64,000 nucleotides of DNA from Rheinheimera sp. A13L. Lineage in GTDB: Bacteria > Pseudomonadota > Gammaproteobacteria > Enterobacterales > Alteromonadaceae. Positions 1 to 7,156 of the stretch are shown here, piece after piece. A program made the position numbers and the translations under genes. The notes beneath the pieces were generated by a model, which worked only from the letters and a program-made list of their open reading frames with translations, was not told the origin of the DNA and made no database searches. Position 1 is the first letter of the stretch. Each line of letters opens with the position of its first letter. The stretch lies in the NCBI RefSeq assembly GCF_000217935.1, contig NZ_AFHI01000001.1, positions 1 to 64,000 of the forward strand, written 5' to 3'.

Positions 1-81
1 ACAGAACCTTGCGCCAGCTTGGCAGAATAGCTCAATTCATTCTACGAGTGGTTCTAAAAATGGGGGATAGGTCAGAACTAC

Positions 82-116
82 AAAAAAGCCTCTGATTATT
101 GACCACAATCAGAGGC
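82..116 (-). terminator. Rho-independent terminator of the lipoprotein gene
   Basis: A 10-bp perfect stem (88-97 with 107-116) has a 9-base loop. On the minus strand it is followed by a run of six T (plus-strand A at 82-87). It lies just past the stop codon of the 140-1993 gene, so it most likely ends that transcript. Confidence 0.8.
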
Positions 117-139
117 TCTATACATCCACTAACCTTATG

Positions 140-1993
140 TTAGTTCATCGGCACATTGAATACCTTTTCAAAGTGCTCATAACTACGGTTTATACTTCTG
201 TTTTTGTAAGTTATGCTCCTGTGTATCCAGGTATGCTTATCATCCTTTGCTACTACTTTTAACGATTGGTGTTCCAGTGTTACTGGTTCATTATTCTCAT
301 ATCGCTGTTCCAGATCCGTTTCACAGCGACTAAAACTATCCTCTCTCGCACAAGCGAAGCTATAGAGGATGGTCATGGCGCCGTCAGTCTCAGCACGCCA
401 TTTGTTATAGTGAGAAGTAGACTCAGTTTCAGGATAAAAAGAGAACAGTGATGCTGTATAGTTAGGGAAAATATTCATGTAGTACTTATCGCTACCTGTA
501 ATACTGTTTCCATAAAAAAAAGAACCAATCAAATCATCTGTTTTACTTTCTATACTTTGTTGTACAAAGGGAGAATACCAGTCCTGCCCTGCAACAATAG
601 AAATGTCGCCCATAGGCGTCTTAATAAAGCCGTATGTATAATTCTTGCCGTCTAAGGTAATTATCAGTTGTTCGTTGGCAACACGCCATGTAAAGGCTTG
701 CTCTGATTTTTGTTGGGTCGCAGCTAAAGTGAAGATAGCTTTGCCCTCTGTATTGCTGGTAAAAATAACTTCAGAGCCACCAAACACAAAATCCGATTCA
801 GTAAAATCATGTTTCAGTCTGAAACCAGAAAAATAAGATACATTCAGATCAAACTCGGGCACCGGCAAAGATTGTGCTTTGAGCAGGGTTGCAAAAAACC
901 TGAGTTCAGTATCCAGAAGTTCAGACAAGCCTATGTAGTTTTCTGGATTAATAGTTGCATCTTTCAGCGTCACTTTCACGCCATAACTAAACACCAGAAT
1001 ATCCGATTCTGATGGCAAAAATTCAGCATCAACCAGCTGAATATCAACATCAACTGAAGTGGATTCATTGGCGTTGAAGTTATGTAGCCAGATCGGAAAG
1101 CTATATATAGGTTCAGCCGGAAGCTGCACTGTTTTATTCTTGTCATTTTTCACAGTAGCCAGTTCAATAGCTGCCATAAATGAAGTTGAAGATCCGTAAC
1201 CAAATTCGAAATGAATAGGCAGCTCAAACTCTATGCTATTCGCCAGTACTTGTTGAGCCTTACCGTTAGAAAATTGAGGTGTAACGTAGATACCCTCAGC
1301 CATATTTTGCTGTTGAGCTTTAGTTGCTGTCACTGCCAAAGCTGCGATATCTGATTCAAGAATCAAGCGACGCAGATGATCTTTTTCTGCAACCATATAA
1401 AGTTCAATAGATTCATGGCATTCTTCTAAACAAATTAGTTTCTCAGTGTGAAGTTCAACATAACCATTCCGATACTGCCATGATAGTTTAGAAATGTTAT
1501 CGTCCTGCTGAACATATACGCCTTCATTATTTGGGTATAAAACTAATTTGCTATTGTTGTCGAAACTCCATTGCCCAACAAACTCTGATTCAGCTTTATT
1601 AATTTGTACCCAACGCTGCGAATCATCCGTTACATTAACAGAGAAGTCATAGGTACTTTTAGCCTTCCCATCGGATAACGTTATGCTAAATGTATGGTTT
1701 TTAATGTCAAAAAAGCCAGGCTTCATTGAAAGTGTAAGTTGATTGTTTTGCAAAGCACCTTCAATCCACTCTGGTTTATTGGCAAAACTCACAGTCACTG
1801 CATCCTGTTCAGCATCAGTAACTGCATAAGTCAATACCCGGCTTTCCAGAACAGTGACATCAAAACTCAAAGCACCACTGATCACAGGCGCTGTATTAGT
1901 TGACCCAGAGCCAGAATCTGAACTACCTCCGCCTGAACCACCACATCCTGCCAACAACAGACAGCATGCGAAAATTAACATTCCCTTATTCAT
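140..1993 (-). CDS. Large surface lipoprotein with cadherin/Ig-like N-terminal domain
   Basis: The 617-residue product starts with a lipoprotein signal peptide ending in the lipobox LLAGC (Cys17), then a Gly/Ser-rich linker (GGSGGGSSDSGSGS). Residues about 35-125 look like a cadherin-like or putative Ig domain (VLTYAVTDAEQDAVTVSF, then FSITLSDGKAKSTYDFSVNVTDD), a fold often found in secreted proteins of this group. The remaining 490 residues are beta-rich, with paired Cys in CLEEC and CAREDSFSRC. I do not recognise them. The protein is expected to be anchored in the outer membrane facing either side. It stands alone, with its own terminator downstream. Lipoprotein assignment is firm; function is unknown. 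Confidence 0.85.
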   Translation of the reverse strand: MNKGMLIFACCLLLAGCGGSGGGSSDSGSGSTNTAPVISGALSFDVTVLESRVLTYAVTDAEQDAVTVSFANKPEWIEGALQNNQLTLSMKPGFFDIKNHTFSITLSDGKAKSTYDFSVNVTDDSQRWVQINKAESEFVGQWSFDNNSKLVLYPNNEGVYVQQDDNISKLSWQYRNGYVELHTEKLICLEECHESIELYMVAEKDHLRRLILESDIAALAVTATKAQQQNMAEGIYVTPQFSNGKAQQVLANSIEFELPIHFEFGYGSSTSFMAAIELATVKNDKNKTVQLPAEPIYSFPIWLHNFNANESTSVDVDIQLVDAEFLPSESDILVFSYGVKVTLKDATINPENYIGLSELLDTELRFFATLLKAQSLPVPEFDLNVSYFSGFRLKHDFTESDFVFGGSEVIFTSNTEGKAIFTLAATQQKSEQAFTWRVANEQLIITLDGKNYTYGFIKTPMGDISIVAGQDWYSPFVQQSIESKTDDLIGSFFYGNSITGSDKYYMNIFPNYTASLFSFYPETESTSHYNKWRAETDGAMTILYSFACAREDSFSRCETDLEQRYENNEPVTLEHQSLKVVAKDDKHTWIHRSITYKNRSINRSYEHFEKVFNVPMN

Positions 1994-2488
1994 TAGAAAC
2001 CCTCAGTTCACATTACAAAATTGAGCGCGATTCTACTGAGCAAAGCGGAAGATTACTATCAAATTATGACCGTAATTTTTGGGTCATTTTCAAATCAATG
2101 AGTTAGCTTCAAGTACTATTTGGGGAGGACCTGCAACAAGCTTCTCCACACATTTTTAATGTACTAAGGTGTTAAGTGATATTGTTCATTCAGGCAGGTT
2201 TTAAACTCAAAAATCAAATAATCATCTTTAATTTTTTGCCCTGACTATTGGCTTATCTTTCGATGTTGAGCAAAGAACGACGATAAACTTTGCCGATAAA
2301 TTCAGGGACTGTTGTGTTGAATTGGTACAGAACATCACCGGGTTAATACAATGGCTGAAATTTAAGTTGTAATAAAAATTCAGGTAATTCTTATTGTTGA
2401 AAAGGTAAAAAATGAGTTTAATGGTTTTATATATCTGACGAATTGGCAAAAAATAGCCCGCGAAAACGGCATGTTTCAAGGAAGAGTT
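1994..2488. other. Intergenic region between divergent genes
   Basis: About 495 bases with many stops in all frames and a marked AT-rich stretch near 2340-2440. It must hold the promoters for the lipoprotein gene (leftward) and the 2489 membrane gene (rightward). I see no convincing small gene, RNA or repeat in it. A 113-codon open frame on the minus strand here overlaps the 2489 gene and has no recognisable protein character. Confidence 0.5.
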
Positions 2489-2968
2489 ATGCAAAAACCC
2501 CAAATCCTGTGGAAATATCAAACCCCATCCCGTGCATCGATAACACTCGGCTGGAAAAACCTCAGCCAAAAGGGAAAACTATGGCTGATCCTGGCTAACT
2601 TGCTCTGGTTAAGTTTAGTGTTGTACAACTACAGCGCGAGGGGCAGTGAATTCATGTTAGTTTCTGGTCTCTACCCTCCACTGCTATTCACTATATTTCT
2701 TTTGCAAGCCAAAGGCTTTCCCAGAGAATCAGTGGGCAGTCTGATGGAAGTGCTTAAAACAGAAAACAACCGGATTTTCATAGCTGACTACCCACTACCG
2801 GATACAGTACGTAAAGTAGTGATTGGCCGTATTGATATTCAAGGGCCTGCTTTTTTACAACTGGCATGGAATCAGGGGCATCAGTGGATATTTCAACTGG
2901 ATGAGCTGCAACAAGTACGGCATTTTTTCCGTCAGCATGCGCCTCAGATTGAAATCGTTAACGAATAA
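2489..2968 (+). CDS. Small membrane protein, hypothetical
   Basis: The product is 159 residues from the ATG at 2489. That start is preferred over the ATG at 2471 because AAGGAAGAG sits just in front of it. Two hydrophobic segments (LWLILANLLWLSLVLYN and LYPPLLFTIFLLQA) are followed by a soluble C-terminal half of about 90 residues (VVIGRIDIQGPAFLQLAW, then WIFQLDELQQVRHFFRQH). The layout of two membrane helices plus a small beta-rich domain resembles PH-like membrane proteins. That is only an impression, and I do not recognise a family. It faces the XRE regulator tail to tail (25 bases between stops). Confidence 0.7.
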   Translation: MQKPQILWKYQTPSRASITLGWKNLSQKGKLWLILANLLWLSLVLYNYSARGSEFMLVSGLYPPLLFTIFLLQAKGFPRESVGSLMEVLKTENNRIFIADYPLPDTVRKVVIGRIDIQGPAFLQLAWNQGHQWIFQLDELQQVRHFFRQHAPQIEIVNE

Positions 2969-2993
2969 ACATCAGCCCGGGTTTCAACAATTG

Positions 2994-3209
2994 TTAGCGA
3001 AAGGAGCTAAGGCTGAAAATCTGCTCTACCGGCACGTCAAGATAGTGTGCCAGTTGCAAAGCAATCAGCACTGACGGCGTAAAACGGCTGGTTTCTTCAG
3101 TACTGATGGTTTTGCGTGAAACGCCTATAGTGTCAGCAAGTTGCTGTTGCGACAAAGCTCTGGCCGCGCGCAGTTCAGCAATACGGTTATAAAGTTGCTG
3201 TTCATCCAT
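2994..3209 (-). CDS. XRE/Cro-CI family transcriptional regulator
   Basis: A 71-residue protein that is almost entirely one helix-turn-helix domain. RAARALSQQQLADTIGVSRK is the HTH, and the family tail is LQLAHYLDVPVEQIFSL. It matches the compact YozG-like regulators (often annotated as Cro/CI family) encoded next to a small integral membrane protein. Its ATG overlaps the stop of the upstream membrane gene (TGATG), so the two are translationally coupled. It is probably an autorepressor acting at the three palindromes upstream of the operon (3722-3784). HTH family is confident; the regulated genes are inferred. Confidence 0.9.
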   Translation of the reverse strand: MDEQQLYNRIAELRAARALSQQQLADTIGVSRKTISTEETSRFTPSVLIALQLAHYLDVPVEQIFSLSSFR

Positions 3210-3700
3210 CAGTTAGTTTCCTGCTCTATATCGTCTTGCTCGTTAAATACTGTTCTGAGCTTCAGATAAAAACTCAGGCTGCCCACCAACACCGTCAGTA
3301 TTGAAAACAGTTTAAAGGACAAAAAATCTGCCCAGCCAAACTTCACTAGCAAGTCTGTCAGAACTATGCAGAGAAAAGACGTGATAATCATCAACTGAAA
3401 GGCCAGGGCCGTGGCGCGCTGATAGCGGCTGCGCAGATATTCATCTGCATAATCACCATGCAATTCACGTAAACGCCAGCCGTAATTCAACAAACCTGGC
3501 TGACAAGATAAGGTGCGAAAGAAATAAAACACAGCAATAAGGTAACCAAAAGTCAGCAGATCGTTGGCGGCTTCTGATTTAAACCACAACAAACTAATTT
3601 CATCTAAAAAATACACAAAACTGATTAAGCTGATAAAGGCTGAACTAAATACCGCTGCCTTTACTGAATTCTCTTGATCTTGCACTGACCATTTCGACAT
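3209..3700 (-). CDS. Integral membrane protein paired with the XRE regulator
   Basis: 163 residues from the ATG at 3700, which has GGTGGGG upstream; a longer in-frame start at 3736 lies inside the operator region and is less likely. Four hydrophobic segments are visible (around AVFSSAFISLISFVYFL, LLTFGYLIAVFYFF, ALAFQLMIITSFLCIVL and LFSILTVLVGSLSFYL). Small 3-4 helix membrane proteins of this type (DUF2178-like) are commonly co-transcribed with YozG-like XRE regulators. The gene ends in a 1-base overlap with the regulator. The role is unknown; the pairing suggests the membrane partner modulates the regulator or is its main target. Confidence 0.75.
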   Translation of the reverse strand: MSKWSVQDQENSVKAAVFSSAFISLISFVYFLDEISLLWFKSEAANDLLTFGYLIAVFYFFRTLSCQPGLLNYGWRLRELHGDYADEYLRSRYQRATALAFQLMIITSFLCIVLTDLLVKFGWADFLSFKLFSILTVLVGSLSFYLKLRTVFNEQDDIEQETN

Positions 3701-3721
3701 TTTATTTACCCCACCACCGAT

Positions 3722-3784
3722 ACCCTTAGGTATCAATATGAAACCTTAAGGTATCAAAGTCAGGCTTTTTCGACACCTTAAGGT
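3722..3784 (-). promoter_or_regulatory. Three-site operator of the XRE/membrane-protein operon
   Basis: The palindrome ACCTTAAGGT occurs exactly at 3743-3752 and 3775-3784, with a near copy ACCCTTAGGT at 3722-3731. The centres are 21 and 32 bases apart, close to two and three helical turns, so all three face the same side of the DNA. They lie directly upstream of the ATG at 3700. An autorepressor binding site for the encoded XRE protein is the natural reading. Confidence 0.6.
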
Positions 3785-3828
3785 TACATCTAATCTAAAA
3801 CCAACTGGAGTAATCTTAGTCCTTACTT

Positions 3829-4788
3829 CTAACTCCCCTTATTCACCACCCTCAAGGCGGTATAAAGCGCCATTTCTGCGCTTACCCTGATATTCGGCTC
3901 CACACCAACGCCTTCAAAGTTAGTACCTGTGACTGGGCTTATAGGCCTGAACATCGGAATACGCACAAAAAGCCAGTCGTTGACCTGGGCAGCACCAGTG
4001 TAATGCGCCAGGCCAGCACTGGTTTCGCCAATCAGCACAGCGCGGCTAAGTTGCTGCAAGGTATAAGTAAAAAACTCGCCAGCACTGGCCAATTGTTTGC
4101 TTTGCAGAATATATAGCGGCTTGGTTTTTAATAGTTCAGCATCAGGCACGGCCAGACTTAGTACTTGCTCAGTACTTTTACCATTGCGATCCAAGACTTC
4201 CCACAGCAGCGTACCTTCTGGCACAAAATGGCTGATTAAATACTGCACCAACTGGGGTGAACCACCAGCGCTGTCACGCAGGTCGATGACTATATGATCG
4301 CTGTGGCTTAAAAACACTAAAGCGGCATGACCAATTTTATGCGCTTCTTCGGTTTGCCAGAATTTATGCAGTTTCAGATAACCCACATTGCCAGGCAAAA
4401 TACGCGCCTGCTCGAAGGCAAAGTTATTGATTTTACGCTCTTCTGTCTCTTTCAAACGATGCGATACACCACCTTGCTCAGCTATTAAAGCCAGACTCAG
4501 ATGACCATCACCGCTGTATTGACGCATTAAATCCCCTACTTTGTCAGCAAACTGCTCCTGAGTAGTGATATCAGCCAAAGCGCCGCTTTGCTCTTGTTGC
4601 AGTAAAAGCGCACTGACTTTTAGCGCAGTTTCGGGAAATACATACTGCTGATTCAGAATGGTGTTGATGCCCTCAATACTGGCCTGCCGTTCAGCTGGGG
4701 TAAGAGGGGTGTTGGCGTGAACAAAAAATGGAAAAACAATAACAAGCAGCGCCAGAGCAAGGCACTGTCTTTTTAATAAAGAAATCAT
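3829..4788 (-). CDS. S41-family (tail-specific protease-like) exported peptidase
   Basis: 319 residues with a signal peptide ending near FFVHA (residue 25). An N-terminal helical domain of the kind seen in IRBP/S41 proteases (residues 30-95) precedes the S41 core. Core motifs are IVIDLRDSAGGSPQLV near residue 165, and LASAGEFFTYTLQQL near 234, where the Ser is the expected nucleophile. IGETSAGLAHY follows. No PDZ domain is evident, so it is the short form of the family. Expected location is the periplasm; substrates are unknown. Single gene, with 47 bases to the next gene upstream in the same direction. Confidence 0.85.
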   Translation of the reverse strand: MISLLKRQCLALALLVIVFPFFVHANTPLTPAERQASIEGINTILNQQYVFPETALKVSALLLQQEQSGALADITTQEQFADKVGDLMRQYSGDGHLSLALIAEQGGVSHRLKETEERKINNFAFEQARILPGNVGYLKLHKFWQTEEAHKIGHAALVFLSHSDHIVIDLRDSAGGSPQLVQYLISHFVPEGTLLWEVLDRNGKSTEQVLSLAVPDAELLKTKPLYILQSKQLASAGEFFTYTLQQLSRAVLIGETSAGLAHYTGAAQVNDWLFVRIPMFRPISPVTGTNFEGVGVEPNIRVSAEMALYTALRVVNKGS

Positions 4789-4835
4789 AAATACCTCAAA
4801 TTACTGATAAAAGTTCTGTAAACCTATAAATTCAG

Positions 4836-5249
4836 TTATTTGAGTGAAGGCTGATAATAAAGCCGTTTTTTATGCAGGTTAGCGTCGTGCCATAACGCCA
4901 GCCTGAAACGACGGCCAGGCCCAGCGCGAATAAACCAGAGCAATAGCAAAAAACTCAAAGGCAGTATCAAGGGAATTAAAGCTAACACCAGCTTGCCAAA
5001 TTCCAGCACCAACTGGTAATCCGCCTGTTGTTTCTGATGTAAAAATAACAAGGCAGGACTGCGCTGAAGTTGTTGTAACAAAGGCGCTTCGCCCGTATCC
5101 GCAGCAACAGTCCAAAGCTGCTGATAGTCTGGTCCGTGCCGTTCAACTATAGAAGTGGTATGCAAAAAGGCCAGCAGCCATACCAAAGCTACGCCTGCCA
5201 GCAGCAAAGCCGCTGTTCGCACTAGTTTGGTGTTGGGTTGAAGTGGCAT
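4836..5249 (-). CDS. Small membrane protein, hypothetical
   Basis: 137 residues from the ATG at 5249. AGGAAG six bases upstream makes this start better than the two in-frame ATGs further upstream. Two long hydrophobic segments (AALLLAGVALVWLLAFL near the N-terminus and LVLALIPLILPLSFLLLLWFI in the second half) flank a soluble loop of about 50 residues. The C-terminus is basic (LHKKRLYYQPSLK). I do not recognise a family. It may share a transcript with the S41 protease, whose gene begins 48 bases downstream on the same strand. Confidence 0.65.
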   Translation of the reverse strand: MPLQPNTKLVRTAALLLAGVALVWLLAFLHTTSIVERHGPDYQQLWTVAADTGEAPLLQQLQRSPALLFLHQKQQADYQLVLEFGKLVLALIPLILPLSFLLLLWFIRAGPGRRFRLALWHDANLHKKRLYYQPSLK

Positions 5250-5620
5250 GACAAGCTTCCTGTATAACATAACCGGAGGATAAGGATTGCCCAGCTCAAA
5301 AACAAGGCTTAACAGGAACAATCTGCCCCCATACTGGTTTTACTTTTTTGCAACTACTGATCATCCTGCAATTTTCCCAACAGAAAACCCCGTCAATCCT
5401 CAATTCCTGCCTGCCTGAAAGCAATTAGTTGATGCCTAACCGGGCAAGCCTGAGTACAATGGCTAAGCGTTGATAATTCTCAGGGTTAAGTTTTTCACCA
5501 AGGCCGTGGCACAGCATCAAGCTAGAAGCCGCTATAAAGCCCAACCCATATAACAAAACGCATCCAACTTTAATCAGGCCAGCCTACACTGGCCCTTGAA
5601 CATCAGCAGGAAAAGAAAAA
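5250..5620. other. Intergenic region upstream of ilvE
   Basis: About 370 bases between the divergent 4836-5249 gene and ilvE. No leader peptide rich in Ile/Val/Leu and no terminator-like hairpin was found in front of ilvE, in contrast to the ilvG operon. The ilvE ribosome site is AGGAAAAG, 5-6 bases before its ATG. Otherwise I see nothing in this stretch. Confidence 0.4.
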
Positions 5621-6613
5621 ATGGCAGCTTTTGGTAGTGTATTTATGCCTGAAATGGCGATGGCCCGTTTTGATGGTACAGCCTGGAGTCAATCCGCAAT
5701 AGTTCCGTCCGATAACATCAGTCTGCACCCGGGCGCTCATGTGCTGCATTACGCCAGCACTTGTTTTGAAGGCTTAAAAGCCTTCCGTCATGAAGATGGT
5801 TCTGTGGTTATTTTCCGCATGGACAAAAACGTGGCCCGTATGCAACAAAGCTCCGAATTATTGTCTTTACCAGGCTTTGACGCAGAACTGCTAAGCCAGA
5901 TGATTGTCGACGTAGTGCGCCATTATGCCGCCGACGTACCAACACCACCAGGTTCTATGTATATCCGCCCTACTCATATCGGCACTGAACCGGCCATTGG
6001 TAAAGCAGCTACTCCAACCCTAACCTCTTTGTTATACGTATTGTTATCTCCGGTTGGCGATTATTTTGCCGGTGGCAGCCGCGCTTTACGTTTGTTGATG
6101 GAAGACAACGCCCGCTGTGCACCTCATATGGGCATGATCAAAAGTGGTGGTAACTACGCCAGCGCTCTGCAACCAACAATGCAAGCCAAAGCCAAATATC
6201 AGGCCGATCAGGTGCTGTTCTGCCCGAATGGCGACGTACAGGAAACAGGCGCAGCCAACTTCCTGCTGATCGACGGCAACGAAATTATCACCAAAGCGCT
6301 GGACGCATCCTTCCTGCACGGCATCACCCGCGACACTATCCTGACGCTGGCCCGTGACTTAGGCATGAAAGTATCAGAACGCGAACTGACAGTAGAAGAA
6401 CTGCTGGAACGCGCCGCCAAACCAGGCACAGAAGCCGCTTTATCTGGCACAGCTGCTGTATTAGCACCTGTTGGCACCCTGATCCACCAAGGCAAAGAAT
6501 ACAAAGTAGGCAACGGCGAACCGGGCAGCACCACCGCCAAATTACGCCAAACCCTGAACGATATTCAGTGGGGCAAAGCCGAAGATAAACATGGCTGGTT
6601 GACTAAGGTTTAA
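5621..6613 (+). CDS. ilvE: Branched-chain amino acid aminotransferase
   Basis: This PLP enzyme transfers the amino group between glutamate and the keto acids of leucine, isoleucine and valine, the last step of their synthesis. The 330-residue sequence has the fold-type IV hallmarks: YASTCFEGLKAFR (residues 44-56), the PLP-binding lysine in GMIKSGGNYA (Lys174), the Glu-containing QETGAANFLLI, and LSGTAAVLAPV near the end. Length and motifs fit the longer class II type rather than the roughly 309-residue E. coli protein. It stands alone, about 10-16 kb from ilvGMDA, so it is regulated apart from that operon. Confidence 0.95.
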   Translation: MAAFGSVFMPEMAMARFDGTAWSQSAIVPSDNISLHPGAHVLHYASTCFEGLKAFRHEDGSVVIFRMDKNVARMQQSSELLSLPGFDAELLSQMIVDVVRHYAADVPTPPGSMYIRPTHIGTEPAIGKAATPTLTSLLYVLLSPVGDYFAGGSRALRLLMEDNARCAPHMGMIKSGGNYASALQPTMQAKAKYQADQVLFCPNGDVQETGAANFLLIDGNEIITKALDASFLHGITRDTILTLARDLGMKVSERELTVEELLERAAKPGTEAALSGTAAVLAPVGTLIHQGKEYKVGNGEPGSTTAKLRQTLNDIQWGKAEDKHGWLTKV

Positions 6614-6639
6614 TCCGCGATATAACCAACAACAAGTAG

Positions 6640-6660
6640 GGGCGGGTCTTGCACCCGCCC
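6640..6660. repeat. GC-rich hairpin of the GGGCGGG/CCCGCCC family
   Basis: GGGCGGGT (6640-6647) and ACCCGCCC (6653-6660) form a perfect 8-bp stem with a 5-base loop, 27 bases after the ilvE stop. There is no T-run, so it is a poor Rho-independent terminator. The same kind of short GC-rich hairpin recurs at 7126, 21657 and 26576, which suggests a dispersed repeat. Confidence 0.6.
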
Positions 6661-6801
6661 GTCTAAAATTCCAATCCAATCTCAATAAAGGCCGTCTAAC
6701 CTCAAGTACAACGCAAGTGTAAAGCTTCAACCCCAGTTGAGAGTCAAGAGATTCTATGCAAGTATCCGTCGATAGTTTTCTGCAGCTGCGAAGCCCACAG
6801 C

Positions 6802-7050
6802 ATGTATCGAATTGGTCAACTAGCCAAAGTATTAAATATCTCTGATATCAAAACTGCGCTTTCTGGAAGAACAAGGTTTAATAAGCCCATCGCGGCAAAA
6901 CAGCGGCTACAGATACTACAGCGAAGACAGAAAAAACTGACCGACATAGACCAGCAAGTGGCAGACTTACAACAGCAACGCCAACAAATTGAACTACTGA
7001 TTACACAACTGGCGGCTAATGAGGACATCAACAATCCGGATAATAAATAG
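6802..7050 (+). pseudogene. MerR-family regulator with internal deletion
   Basis: The 82-residue frame opens with the typical MerR start (MYRIGQLAKVLNIS, first helix of the winged HTH). It then jumps directly to DIKTAL, the helix normally found some 50 residues later (the FSL-x-DI region). The recognition helix with its TIRYYE-type motif is missing. The C-terminal half is a Gln-rich coiled coil (QQVADLQQQRQQIELLITQL) as in ZntR/CueR-like proteins, but no metal-binding Cys follows. The frame is intact across the junction, so this looks like an in-frame deletion. It cannot bind DNA in the usual way and is probably a relic. Confidence 0.65.
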
Positions 7051-7125
7051 CCCCGGAAACCAGCCGGGATCTCAGTGTTTTGGGTTAAGAAACTTTTTTA
7101 AAGCCAGTATCGTATTAAAGGTTAA

Positions 7126-7150
7126 ACGGGCAGAGACAAACTCTGCCCGT
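7126..7150 (-). terminator. Perfect 10-bp hairpin between convergent genes
   Basis: ACGGGCAGAG (7126-7135) pairs perfectly with CTCTGCCCGT (7141-7150) around a 5-base loop. It sits 7 bases past the stop codon of the 7157-9043 gene. On the minus strand it is followed by TTTAACCTTTAA, a weak T-tract, so it could end that transcript. It also belongs to the GC-rich hairpin family listed at 6640. Confidence 0.6.
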
Positions 7151-7156
7151 ACAGTA

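Noticed and set aside
2228-2569. A 113-codon minus-strand frame
   Set aside because: It overlaps the start of the 2489 membrane protein gene, is AT-rich and Asn/Tyr-heavy, and lacks a ribosome site.
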